From Moniliella sp. 'wahieum' (taxonomy: Eukaryota > Basidiomycota > Moniliellomycetes > Moniliellales > Moniliellaceae), in contig RSEE01000009.1 in the NCBI GenBank assembly GCA_003971905.1, positions 372,001 to 436,000 on the forward strand: a DNA stretch of 64,000 bases. Direction: 5' to 3'. The notes beneath the pieces were generated by a model that was not told the DNA's origin, searched no databases, and worked only from the letters and a program-made list of their open reading frames with translations. Positions 11,287 through 22,165 of this stretch are shown piece after piece (position 1 is the stretch's first letter; every line of letters starts with the position of its first letter). A program made the position numbers and the translations under genes.

Positions 11287-13381
11287 ACTCCTCTTGGAAC
11301 CCAAAACGAAAGTAACAAACAAAACAAAGAACCGCGGATACCCTCCGTCGTTCTTGCTCTTGCTCTTGCTCTTGCTCTTGCTCTTGCTCTTGCTCTGCTC
11401 TTGCTCTTGCTCTTGCTTTTGCTAGTGCAGCCTTGGACCTCTTTTTCACTTTTTTCTCCCATGGTTCCCTACCTATTTTTTCTCTCCTACCTAGTACCTC
11501 CTCTACCTCTCCTACTTCCGCGATTCCCTACCTCATCACCTACGTCTCCCTTGTTCGGGATGGCTTATTTGCAACCCCAACGTTCGTTGTCCTAGAAGTA
11601 TGCTATGTGTTTTTGCTTTGAGGAGTTTTGCCTTACCATGTGCCACATGTTCTCCCATCATCTTTCATTCGTGCTTCCGTTCGTCCGCTGATGCAGATGT
11701 ACAGAGGGCCTTTCTCTGTGATCTCGGCCCCTGCAACGTACGAACGTGGGAAGGAAGAACGGAGAACGCGTAGGAGGTGGACTTTTGAGAGCGGCTTGAA
11801 TCTTGAGGCTCTCTCTCTCGTATCTATCTATCTGTCTATTCAGTCACACACTCTCAGCCTTAGACTGAGGCCCTCAGCTTCGCAGAAGGGACATCCAATG
11901 GTTGGCCATGCATTGGCATGTATCAGGGGGCCACCCAGCACGCGCCAAAAGCACGCAAGCAAAAGCAGGTAGTAGAGGAGGCAAAACACAGGCCAAAAGT
12001 AGCAGGTCGAGGACGATAGACTGAGGGGGCGAATGCCGCATATGTGGGCAGGGCACAAGGAGAAATATATAGATATACTGTGTACTCTGTGGGCCAGCAT
12101 CGCATCTGGAAGGAGCAGAGGGGGAGGTACAAGAAGAAAACACCCAACAGCGGGCGAAGAAAGTGGAGAAAGAGGGTTGTGTTTATTATATTACACTGTT
12201 TTTGCCGTCAGCGAGTACCTGAGTACGGGGGAGGTGCTATCCGAGCTACGGAGTGACCGAGGCATGGTGCCGGAAGGAGAAGTCACCCTCCTCCCACACT
12301 GGCCAGGCGCCAGCATCCGTATCGTTGTGCCTGTCGGGTGGCGCAACAGCAACCCGCCCCCCCGAGTCGAAGAGGTGGCGGCTCTGCACCACCCTCTCCA
12401 ATCCAGCGTTTGGTCAGCATCCGCACGTGAATCGAGCGCATATACCCAGATGCCGGACGCAAGCGTCAGGTCCCGACGGATGCCACACACCAGAGAGGTT
12501 CTCTGTGTTGAGAGAGAAGACGTGCTTGTGTGCGAGTAAAAAAGAGGACGTGCTGTTTGGCACACAAGCGCCGGGTCATCGAGGCCATCGACCACGATGA
12601 TCCGATGACCCCTTCTCCACACTGCCCGTGTCGCCCTCTCCGACCTTCAATAGGTTAATTAAGGGAGGCTTGCTGCAACTCAGACTGAGTACTCACTGTG
12701 TGCCATTGGAAGTACGGGCAGTTGCATTTCCTCAGCGATGAGCCTAACTTGATGAGCTTGATGGCGGGCGGGCGGGGGGTTCGCCCGAATCATCGATCAT
12801 CACGCCAATGACGAGCTTGAGATTAAAAAAGTGTCACATGTCAGCCGGTTGCGCAATTGCTTCGGGAGGACAAAAATGTGGGGCAAATCCCACCGGGGCG
12901 CCACCGGCGCCACCAGCCCAGTCTCGTTTCGCTATTCAATCTCTTCCACTGCCCACCGCGCCCCCTTCTCCCGTCACGGACATTGGTCCTGAAGCCTGAA
13001 GCTTGAAGCTTGGCTGGTGCACCGGCATCACCATCTTCGCCGCCGAGCACGCACAGCCAACAGAGTACTGATGCAAAACGAGCAGCAAGGTATATGATCC
13101 CCAGGAACAGTCTCAAAAAAAGATAACCAACCCTTGCGCCCATCGGATGTCCATTGGAGACACTCTCCTCTCCGTCGGCTACGGGCAAACCGTGGAGCGA
13201 GGGGGCTTGTTTCAGAACGAATTCCTCTCCTGTCGCCATATACAAAGCACCAGTGCTTATTTAACTGGAAGATCCACCTCTGACGCCGCGTGCTCTCCTT
13301 TTCCTTCGCATCCATCTTCTTCTTGCCCTCCTTCTCATCCTTCTGCCCTTCCAACCTACAACAGTCACGACACACTGTGGC
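11287..13381. other. Intergenic region, no gene recognised
   Basis: After the GAF-protein stop come a TTGCTC hexamer array and a pyrimidine-rich stretch, then low-complexity DNA with CTCTCTC, ATATAGATATA and CTTGAAGCTTGAAGCTT runs (about 12995-13010). A dyad GTGTCACATGTCAG lies at 12832-12845. The last 250 bases before 13382 are C/T rich (TTCTTCTTGCCC), as is common ahead of fungal start codons, and probably carry the promoter and 5' UTR of the UNC93-like gene. Confidence 0.5.
11352..11423. repeat. TTGCTC hexanucleotide array
   Basis: About eleven tandem copies of TTGCTC (or shifted forms), with one short unit in the middle, begin roughly 65 bases after the stop of the GAF-like gene, so they lie in its 3' UTR or just beyond. 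The ORFs of alternating Glu/Gln and Arg/Ala across it are products of the repeat. Confidence 0.9.
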
Positions 13382-15133
13382 ATGGTGAAGCTTCCTTGGT
13401 CCAACCCTCCCTCCGACGCTGGCGTGGTGTCTAATACGCCAACGGCTCCGCAGCCCGATTCAGACGAAAATTGGCCACCACGTCGCCCGATGTTGCCTCG
13501 CTTGCGGGCACCGGGGAGGCCATTGAGCCCGATCGTGCGCTAAGCCGTCTCAAGCCAGACGGCACTTACCGCGTCACTTTTTACCGTTCGGTCTTTTGGA
13601 ACATTACCGTTCTTGGCATTTGCTCTTTTTTGGCCCCAGGTCTCTGGGGCGGTCTCTCCCTCCTCGGTGCCGGGGAGGAATGGACATTAGTACAGTCAAT
13701 GCATCCAACTCCATCACGTACGTTCTCTCCTCCTCTTGTAAAGTGTGATGCCCCCCCCCCCACCTGTGAAACTGACCAACCTCAATGCTTGATGGGCCTA
13801 ATAGGTTTTGTTTGATGGTCGTCACCTGTTTCCTGCAGCCCGCGCTGGTCAAGATCACGAACATCAAGTTTGCTCTCATCTTTGGTACATGCGGGTACGC
13901 TCCGTATGCGGCCGGTCTCTACGTTCTTTCCAAATATAACAAGAACTGGCTCGTGCTCCTTGGTGCCGCCCTCTGTGGTATTACGGCAGGTACGTTTTGG
14001 GCAACCGAGGGGGCATTGGTGATGGGCTACCCGGAACGGAAGAAGCAAGGCCGGTACTTATCGTATTGGCTGTGCTACCGCGTAGCGGGCCAAGTACTCG
14101 CTGGGCTCATCTCACTGGGCCTGAACCACAACTCCCAATCGTCTGGTGGCGGTGCCATCTCCTTCACCACATACAAGGTCTTCATTGCCTTGCAGGCAGC
14201 AGGACCCTTGGCGGGATGCCTTCTCTCCATGCCAAAGAAAGTGCAGCGCAAAGATGGGACCCCCGTCGAGCTCACTACGACGCAGCATCCTTTGGTAGAG
14301 AGAAATTGATGGTCAAGACGCTGCTTCAGCCCAAGGTCCTCCTTCTCTTGCCCATGATTTGGACGTCAACCTTTTCCGAGTCGTTATGCGGCACGTTCAA
14401 TGCCACCTACTTACCGTGCGTAGCCGTGCGCTTGCATCCCTCATGGGGGCGATTGTATCCATGATTTCAAACCTGCTGCTGGGTGTTTGCTCGATTACAG
14501 CAAGTGGACAATCAACCGCCGCGCCAAAGCTGGCTTTGCCTTGGTGTATGGGTGCGCCATGGGATACTGGATCTACGCCATTGTTGTCATGAACCAGTTC
14601 CACAAGAACCATGCACCGCACTACGATTGGGTTGATGGCAGCTCGACTGGGGCAAAGGGTTCGGTGTCTACCTCATGTTGGAAATCCTCTTTTCAACCAT
14701 GTATGAGTATGTTTTCCCCTCTTCACGTTGTGCCTGAAACAACCGAAATACTGACCCAGCGACAGTGAACTATTGGATTGCCTCAGGCTTGTCGGACAAC
14801 CCAGCTGATCTGATCCGGCTCACTGCCATCATTCGCGGTGTCGAGTCTGCAGGGCAGGCTGTATCGTACGGGCTCAACTCGACGGGTTTCCGACTCGATG
14901 GTGTGGCAGGGCTCAACATGGCCTTGTTGGGAGCCAGTTTACCGTTTTGCTATGCGGTGGTACACAAGCTTGGCGTCAAGCCGTCAGGGGAGAAGATTCA
15001 CGAGTTTGCCATGTACGCTTCGGACAAACAGAGGGAAGAACTCATTGCCCGCGGGGTGCCACAAGCCGCAGCAGACGAGAAGGGCGACCAGGTTACCAAG
15101 GAAGCGGTTTGGGCAGACGAGCCGCACTTGTAG
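13382..15133 (+). CDS. UNC93-like major facilitator family membrane protein
   Basis: This is a member of the fungal UNC93-like branch of the major facilitator superfamily, multi-pass proteins whose substrates are mostly unknown. The ATG at 13382 opens MVKLPWSNPPSDAG. Conserved stretches are TYRVTFYRSVFWNITVLGIC, the TM segments around FLAPGLWGGLSLLGAG, FALIFGTCGYAPYAAGLYV, LLGAALCGITAGTFWATEGA, SYWLCYRVAGQVLAGLISL, PKVLLLLPMIWTSTFSESL, the VRSRALASLMGAIVSMISN helix and a C-terminal block NYWIASGLSDNPADLIRLTA. The first intron is 13718-13804 (GTACGT...AATAG, phase 2). A second starts near 14706 (GTATGT) and ends CGACAG near 14765. At least five single-base losses (for example in the AAA run at DEKLATT, in the AAA run before LMVKTL, in a TTT run at GVLLDYSKW, and at DGQLDWGKGFG) split the frame. 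The tail after the last helix is acidic and cytosolic. Confidence 0.85.
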
Positions 15134-15738
15134 TCGCCTGAGGCGATCTGAGGACACGACCCCTTCACCGAGTTTATACCCCTTCCCCCACGGGCGTATT
15201 CCAACTCTCTCTCTGCAACGAGATTCCACCAAGATTGACCTTTCTTTTGGACGCATCACTGCAACGTTTAATCCTGCATTACGTTTATCTCACGCGATTT
15301 CTGCTTCCGGTCCAGTGAAGCCAACCGACCTGGTGTGATGATGTGTACAACTTGCGGCAGGATTGCCCATCTCAAAATGTATTTGAGAGCGTATTACGAA
15401 CATCTTTTGGTGGGATCAAGACAGTTAATCTCAAGTCCATGTTAGTACATCTCTTCCTTGGCTTCATCAGTGCTGCCCACGTCACCCAAGATTGTTTCTT
15501 CTCCGTGTTAAAACGTAGGGCTAATAGGCGGCTTGAGCCCTACAGAATGTCCATCCCCAGTAGATCGACCCGTCGACATTCAGTCGGTGTCGGGCGGCAG
15601 CTCCGCAAATCTCCTTACATTGCTGTATCTGGCAGCACTATAGCCTTTCGCATGGAGAGTGTGGTTCGAACTGCTGTCCAGAAAAGGCGAGTAGAGCGGT
15701 GGTAGTCAATGGCATGTAATGGCGTGCAAACTCAACCA
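15134..15738. other. Intergenic region between convergent UNC93-like gene and MGM101
   Basis: The region lies between convergent genes. A 120-codon forward ORF here has no recognised homology, does not begin with ATG and shows no conserved features, so it is not called. The rest is unremarkable 3' UTR-type sequence. Confidence 0.5.
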
Positions 15739-16580
15739 CTACTGTTCCCGCCACGGGTAAGTAAACGGGGGGCTGTCTTTACGCCGCCACAGTAGCTTCT
15801 TTTTACCATCGCGGCTCTCGGTCCAGACCTGGACCGCATGGGCCGCCTTAAAGGTACGAATGAAGCGTGGGTCCCACAGTTCTGACGCAATGCCCAAGTC
15901 TTTGCAACAGCGCATCAGCGCGTTCGACTTGGCTCCCTCTGCCGCGGTAGGAATCCCATCCGGGTCAAAGTAATTCTGTTCCCCACGGGCCACAGCAACC
16001 AGACGCCCGAGGCAGAGCATTGCCCATTCCCGACTTACCACCTTGGCCGACACCACGCTCTGACCGCGCGGGGCCAAGCCCCAGCCACCCGGACCGAAAG
16101 CGCGGTTGAGGATGCGGCGGTACTTGATCTCCGGTAGGTACAGCAGGCCGTCTGGATGACATAGCACGCAGTTCCACCACCAGCAAAGGGTTAGCTTTCG
16201 GCAAGGCAGAGCGAGTAGGGCAGACATGGCGGGTAACGTACCGGGCGTGATCTCGACATCCTTAGAATCGAGTGGCGCCATCAGCACATCGGCCGTTTCG
16301 CGCGGAAAGGGTTGCTGAGACATGCCGGAAAAGTCATTGGCAACCCACTCAGGCCCTTGGGCGTGGGACACAGGTGGCTGGGTACCCGAAGGCCTGCCTG
16401 ACTGGCGGTGGTGACGGCGGCGGATTTGGCTGCTGCTGGGGAGGATGCAGCAGGGGCTGTGGAGGAGGGGAAAGAGTAGGCGGCCAGCATCCGACCCGAC
16501 CCGTGGGCCAAACGGATGTGCATGTGGACCGGCAAGCGGCTGGGCGACGCAACCGCCTGGCGAAGTAGATGTGACGCCAT
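15739..16580 (-). CDS. MGM101: Mitochondrial genome maintenance protein Mgm101
   Basis: Mgm101 is a Rad52-related single-strand annealing protein of mitochondrial nucleoids, needed for mtDNA recombination and repair. The core is unmistakable: WVANDFSGMSQQPFPRETAD, DGLLYLPEIKYRRILNRAFG, GGWGLAPRGQSVVSAKVVSR, YFDPDGIPTAAEGAKSNALM, RCCKDLGIASELWDPRFIR, ending KKLLWRRKDSPPFTYPWREQ. One phase-1 intron at 16152-16241 (GTACGT...CATCCAG) splits EITP from DGLLYLP. The chosen ATG at 16580 gives MASHLLRQAVASPSRLP, an Arg-rich, acid-free mitochondrial presequence. An Ala/Ser-rich linker separates it from the core, and one frame shift occurs in that linker between TTASQ and GTQPPVSHAQG. The core length agrees with the family. 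Confidence 0.95.
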
Positions 16581-18036
16581 TCTGTGCAGGACAGATGGAG
16601 GAAGGGAGATACGGTCATCGATTTTAACGACACCGCGTCGCTGTCCCCCCGCAGGGGCGGAAAGGGCGACTGACGTAAGCTGTCCTTCCCGTGTCAGATT
16701 TATAGTCGTCAACTAGGGTTGGCCCTTCGGAAGCAGCACTCAAAAGATGACGAGTGCATACGGCCAACTCGTGCTGCAGGCACTAAGTACTAACTTCCCT
16801 CCAAAAATGAGGTGGACTCAACTCAATGGTGGCAACAGTACAGAACTCGGCCGGGCAGAGGTGATCGAACAGATAGTCGAGCTGGAGGGCCTCCCCCGGC
16901 TGGGGCAAACAGTGTGTGGTAGCGCTTTTATAATGACGCAGCTTTGCTGACTGCGGCGCGTTTTGCTATATTTGGCGACCGGGATGCTGCTGGTGAGCCG
17001 TGTCTGCTCGGGCTGAGAATCGGTGGAAATAATATCGTGTTTCGGGAACGGATAAGCTATGGGGAGGTGTTAGTGGCGCCACTACTGCCTGCATGATGCA
17101 TGACATATGGCAAAAACGTTACCCATAGAGCTGAGTGGCTGGCTGAGCGCTGCCCTAAGACGCTCAGGCTGAGCAGGCCGCGAGCCGTTGTAGTAGTAAG
17201 GCAATTTACCCCATCCCATTTCTACCTTGGCTTTTGGCTTGTGGATAGTTCGAATGCGTTCAATGAAAACGCAATGAGTTGAATAGACTGAGTATCCTGA
17301 GATCTGGGAATTGGCTCCAGACACTTGGCGCCCAGGCGCACTTACGCTTGACTCAGTGATAGGAGGGGAGCCAGAGCGCCTGAACTGAGCGTAGTGAACG
17401 CAGCGCTCAGAATCGAGAATCAGTTCTGTCCGAGTATACCAAGGATCGATATCGATTCAGAGGCAGTAGGCAGTCGCCAGACCCCACACAAACAAGTGGA
17501 TGGCTGCGCTCTGATCTCAGATCTTACTGTAGCGTGTGACTAGGGTGACTCAGGGTCACTGGTCACTGGTCACTCTAGTCACCAGCTCAATAGGAAGTAC
17601 AGGAGGCTGTAGGGCGATACCGCTTGAAAGGGGAAAGAAGGGCCTCCGGATAGCAATATAGGGGGTTGGCACACACACATCATTGACGCAGAGCTATACA
17701 GCACTATGTGGAGAACTGATGCGCTGTCTGTACGCAGGGAGGGATTCAGGACCCTCTCTTGGTGCGCCTGCTCTCAGCCAATTGGTGTGGGGGTTTCCGA
17801 GACACATCGTCATCCGCGTCATCGGACCAATTTGCGGGGGTGCAACAGCCCACTATATACATAACCGATACCCCTCTCACTCACCTATCAAGCGAAGTGT
17901 TGTTTGATTGCACCCCGCCATTCGACTATTCAGCCAGTCAACTATTCGGCCATTTAGCCATTCAGCCAGCAATCCCTTCTTTTATCCAACCATCATCCAT
18001 CCCACCTTCATCTCCACACACAGCAGCATATCAGCA
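16581..18036. other. Intergenic region between divergent MGM101 and the 18 kb gene
   Basis: No gene is seen. A GTCACTGGTCACTGGTCACT run lies at 17558-17581, and GCATGATGCATGACAT at about 17090-17105. A segment at 17880-18010 is made of repeated ATTCAGCCA/ATTCGGCCA words. The last 100 bases before 18037 are C/A/T rich with little G, a typical fungal leader composition. Confidence 0.5.
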
Positions 18037-18609
18037 ATGGTTCTCCACTCACAATGCTTTCGTCCCCTACCTTCCAGAGCATCGTCCGCGCTCCCAAGCC
18101 CGGCCAGTCAATACCCCTTTTTCGTCATGCGGCCCGGTAAGCTAGAGAAGGCACGTCGCAGTTCAGCTGCCTATCGCCACCGCGCGTTGCCTACAGCCAT
18201 CTGGCGCAAGAAGCGCTTCCCCAAGCGCAACCTTCGTCCTCTCATGCCTCCTGCGTTAAGTGCAAAACACCTCAGCGACTTTCCATTTCCAAGTAGGTTC
18301 CTAGGCTTCTATTTCAAGCTGTGGTCGGTCGATCGAGGGGACCGCACCGGCGGATGCGGATCGTCTCGTTGGTGGGATATGCTAACGAGAATCTGCCTTG
18401 TCTCGCGATGGGTTTTCACATCCAAACGAGTAGTTTCTCACTGTGTTGATGTCCCTCTTGCCTCCAAAAACGCCTGCCCCCGGGAAGCCATTGCTGATGG
18501 AATGCTCGCGCCCACTTGGCACGCCCTCCAACCGGGTCAAGTGCCGATGAAGAGAGGAAAGTTGGAGAAGGCTCGCCGTAATCGCCGCACTCCTGCATCG
18601 TCCATCTAA
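18037..18609 (+). CDS. Small basic protein of unknown function (possible two-exon gene)
   Basis: One frame is open from ATG 18037 to TAA 18609. A phase-1 intron at 18293-18433 (GTAGGT, internal GCTAACGAG branch-like site, ending GAGTAG) would leave a 143-residue protein. The product is rich in Arg/Lys (SSAAYRHRALPTAIWRKKRF). The peptide motif M-(R/K)-x-GKLEKARR occurs near the middle and again 14 residues from the end, encoded by different codons, which suggests both parts are truly coding. The N-terminus (VLHSQCFRPLPSRASSALPS) could be an organellar presequence. I do not recognise the family; a mitochondrial ribosomal or other RNA-binding protein is possible. A competing reading is that GTAAGC at about 18131 is a splice site and another frame is used. 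Confidence 0.4.
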   Translation: MVLHSQCFRPLPSRASSALPSPASQYPFFVMRPGKLEKARRSSAAYRHRALPTAIWRKKRFPKRNLRPLMPPALSAKHLSDFPFPSRFLGFYFKLWSVDRGDRTGGCGSSRWWDMLTRICLVSRWVFTSKRVVSHCVDVPLASKNACPREAIADGMLAPTWHALQPGQVPMKRGKLEKARRNRRTPASSI

Positions 18610-19457
18610 TTTCTCTCTCTTTCTCTCTTTCGACCGCACGACTCTCATATGACCAGATAACCACACAACCGCGTGACTCGGTGCCCTTTGGCTTTGGCGT
18701 CGATTCGCTTTCTCATCCAGGATCTGGATCTTTGTTTTGTATAAGAAATTGCGCTGTTACATGTTATTTTGTTTGGGGGGGATGGCTGGCGATGAGGGCA
18801 TGAGGACGTTGAGGACGCTGAGGACGTTGAGGACAGCGGGCGTAGTAACGTCGCGCCACATAATGGCGCTAGTCTTTCAATGGCGGCAGACTTGGTCGGC
18901 AGAGGCCCAAAATTGAAATTGTTCGTATAAGGGGGACAGATTGGCAACGTGGCGGCGTCGATTTCCTAATTACAAACGCCCCCTAAGTCGTAGCGGCCAA
19001 TGGAAAGGCTTAGCTAGTTGTTGATTCGACCTGGGTGAGGGGCGGGGGGAGGCTCACTACGCTCACTTCGCTTGAAGAGACCGACCAATCGAAGCGTCGA
19101 CCGTATCAGCCCCTTCCAAAGGCTTGATGAGTATGGACGCCAAATACACATCTTTCGAGGGCCTGAGTTCGCCTAGTATAGAAAAGGCACATAGAGGAGA
19201 AGTCTGGGGCTGATGCGGCCGCAAACTGCAGCGTTCAACACGTTCAACACAAGAAACCAACAAGAAACGTGGGGTGACGTGCACGTGGACCTGAAGGTGT
19301 TGGGCGTTGGTAATGAAACCCACGTCTGTCGATAGCGGCTGCTGCCACCTCTATAACTCCAAACATGCGGGACTAAACGATGCAAACCCGAAAGGCTATA
19401 CATAGTGAACGATTAACAAGAGACGAGACTAAGTGGTCTCACAGAAGCAAGCATGAC
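18610..19457. other. Intergenic region between convergent genes
   Basis: No gene is recognised. A pyrimidine-rich stretch follows the stop of the 18 kb gene, and a GAGGACGTTGAGGACGCTGAGGACG run of three near-identical 12-mers lies at about 18800-18835. The rest is presumably 3' UTR sequence of the two convergent genes. Confidence 0.5.
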
Positions 19458-20115
19458 TTAGAAGCCACCGTTGCCACCGTAGCCGCCTGGTTGCCCGAGC
19501 CGTACGAGTCGCCGCCCGAGTTGCCGCCGAAGCCGGGAGGCGTGGCCGACGAGTCAACCGCCCGAGTTGCCGCCAAAGCCGCCACCCGACTGGTTGCCCG
19601 AGCCGAACGAGTCACCGCCCTGATTGCCCGAGCCGTAGGAGTCACCGCCCGAGTTGCCGCCAAAGCCGCCGCCGGACTGGTTGCCCGAGCCGTACGAGTC
19701 ACCGCCCGAGTTGCCGCCAAAGCCGCCGCCGGACTGGTTGCCGAGCCGTAGAGTCGCCGCCCGAGTGCCGCCGAAGCACCGACTGACTGTCGTTGGAGCC
19801 GTACGAGTCCGAGCCGGAGTTGCCGCCAAAGCCGCCACCCGACTGGTTGCCCGAGCCGAACGAGTCACCGCCCTGGTTGCCCGAACCGTACGAGTCAGAG
19901 CCCGAGTTGCCGCCAAAGCCGCCAGATTGGTTGTTGTTGCCACCACCAAGCTGCTGTTCAGTTGTTTTCGGCGAATTGCTTAGCCTAGAGAGAAAAGAGA
20001 AGAGGAAATGGTTAGGCAAACCGATGGGAGGCAGGGCAGGGAAGAAATGAATGCGGATGGAAAGGAAGGTAAAGGACACGGAGAGGTAGTAACGTACAGA
20101 GTCGAAAAGGCCCAT
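19458..20115 (-). CDS. Small Gly/Ser/Asn-rich repeat protein (MGLFDS type)
   Basis: Exon 1 is only 18 bases and encodes MGLFDS. An intron at 19985-20097 (GTACGT...CTCTAG) follows. Exon 2 begins AKQFAENN, runs through QQLGGGNNNQSGGFGGN and then consists of tandem copies of two related units, FGGNSGGDSYGSGNQ and GGDSFGSGNQSGG, ending GGYGGNGGF and TAA at 19458. Small proteins with an MG(L/F)FD start and SYGSGN repeats occur in many fungi and are often abundant and stress- or stationary-phase induced; their role is unknown. The strong TATA box about 90 bases upstream fits a highly expressed gene. Bases appear to be missing just after ENN, within the repeats near NDSQS, and before the final GGYGG. 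The low-complexity repeat resembles disordered condensate-forming proteins, which is inference only. Confidence 0.75.
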
Positions 20116-20204
20116 GATAGTTGTGTTGGTTCAAGAGGAAGTGAGGGGTGGAGAGGGGTTGGTTGGAGGTGATGAGAGTGGGGCGGTCGGTGCGGAAGAG
20201 GGGG

Positions 20205-20211
20205 TTATATA
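20205..20211 (-). promoter_or_regulatory. TATA box of the Gly-rich repeat gene
   Basis: On the minus strand the sequence reads TATATAA about 90 bases before the ATG at 20115, flanked by GC-rich DNA. It is one of the clearest TATA elements in the window and matches the idea of a strongly regulated or abundant transcript. Confidence 0.6.
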
Positions 20212-22089
20212 TGCTTCCCCAGTTCGGTAGCTGGTCCCTGGGCCACCTGAAAGCGTACATTGCATGCACCCCAAGCTTCCAGCTTTCAACGGGGATTGGA
20301 GCAGGCTGTGCATCAGGGGAAGCAAGCATGCTCAGCGCTGCACAGGCCCAGTGTGTTGAGACTGTTGAAGTGCTTTGTGTCTTCTGACGCCATCGCCCGG
20401 GCGCACGGACGTCTGCATGGAGAACGAAGATGCGGTGAGGCGGGGGGATAGGATGGGTAGTGGAATGGCGACGGGATTGTGCATGTGATGCATGATGATC
20501 AATGAGATTCCGAGAGGCATCGTTGGGATGCCGGCTGGTGCCGTTCTGGGAAGACAAAGAAGGGGGAAGTAGACACGTAGTTGGATATCTGAGACCGTTG
20601 AGATCTGAGAGCTGCGATGCGATGCGTGCAGGCAGGCCACCGCGGAGCGCCCCAGGCGTGAGGGCAGTGAGTGCGTGAGCGATGAGCGAGTATCCGTTAC
20701 TGCCACTGTGACATGTGACTAGTCTGTATACTCTGTTGTCAGAGTAGCAGAAATGGCCGTGCCACCGCAGCCACAGCACGCACAGCAGCAGTTGGATGGT
20801 GCCGCCATGCGTGTTGGCTGTTCCCTTGGCTCGACATGGGCTCCAGCGGGTGGCGGGGACAAGGGCGCTGTGCGGATCGAACTCTGAGGCCTGAGCTCGT
20901 ACTCGGTTGTGTTTGGGGCGGCGTGGTAGGAACGGCGTGCGAGTGCACAGTCGTGGATCGCAGGCGATGGGACTGAGTGTGCTGAGTTCTGAAGGTACTG
21001 CGTAACTAGTAACTAGAACTGGGCTTGAGGACTGAGGCACTGAGGTACCGTGAGCAACGCGGTAACGAAGCGCCCAAAGGCAGATTGCACATCTCAGACC
21101 AGAGATGCATGACCGGTGACCAGAGATGCATTTGATGAATGGAGATCTGAGATTCTGAGATGTGAGATGGAGAGGCGAGACGTGCGCAACGAGGACAGCG
21201 CACCCATGCCTCTGACCAGAGCACAAATTGCGCACGGACGCCGAGTCTCGGCCGACCGCACAGGTCCCCTCGTCTGTCCCGTCTCCCAACAGCACAACGA
21301 CGCGTGACGTAGCGAGGAGACGAGGCGTGTCGTATGTGGACGCTCGAGAGTGCCATCCCACACTGCCTGCCACTCGTGCTCTCCTGCTCTGCGCCCGCAC
21401 AGGGGGGCAGCCGAGGCAGCTAGTGTTGCATGATGCGGTGACGCAAGGGATATGAGGTGACCGGTGACTGGTGGGCAGCAAGTCACTACCCACTAATAGC
21501 CACTAGCATTAGCACTGCCTCACAGCATGGCGTAGTGCATAGCCTCGCATCATGCATAGCGTGCTATCGCCGGCAGGTACGCCAGCCGAGCGCGAAGCAC
21601 CGCCTCAAACTCCACAGTATGTTAGCCTCATCACCGCCTCGCCCACCACTCCCCCTGTCCCGGTTCCATGCAGCCAACGCAGCCGTGGGCCCGTGCACCT
21701 GCTACTCCTGTACCTGCATGTGGCCCGTGCACCGCCAGCTCTGCGATCTGCCAGGTGGCATTAATGCGTGGTCTTCGAGCTTCACCGGTCACTAGCTTCA
21801 CTCTCACTGGTCGCATCGTCACATGTCCCAAGTGGGATCGAGTGGGTGAGTGGAGGGTGATCCATGACCGGTGATGAATCCGGTTATCGGTTATCGATTG
21901 ATTGGGGGCGTCGATAATAAGTGAAAGGTAAAAAAGAAACGATATGCAGTTGAATCACCGGTGAGCACCCGCCTCCCTGGCACTAGCCCACCGGGGATAT
22001 CGGGGATGCTCGCCCCCAAGCTCTTACGCTCTGAATCTTTCAAGCTTCAGGCCCCTCAGAGAAGCCTCAGATCCACCGATTGCAGTCTC

Positions 22090-22165
22090 ATGCGCCACGT
22101 CACGTCACGCGTCACGCGTTTTACTGCGTATGAATAGCGTAACGCGTAACGCGCACTGCGTCATA
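22090..22165. repeat. CACGTCACG / ACGCGT word cluster
   Basis: Tandem CACGTCACG words run into two GTCACGCGT words and then two GTAACGCGT words. ACGCGT is the binding core of the fungal MBF cell-cycle factor, so such clusters can be promoter elements, but no gene start lies within 2 kb in the expected direction. The same words recur near 24078, 26325, 26808 and 51555. Confidence 0.5.

Noticed and set aside
15343-15705. 120-codon ORF between UNC93-like and MGM101 genes
   Set aside because: It begins with GTG, not ATG, shows no recognisable motif, and lies between convergent genes.
20012-21493. 493-codon minus-strand ORF
   Set aside because: It runs through the intron and leader of the Gly-rich gene and through palindrome-rich DNA. 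Composition is random, with no domains.
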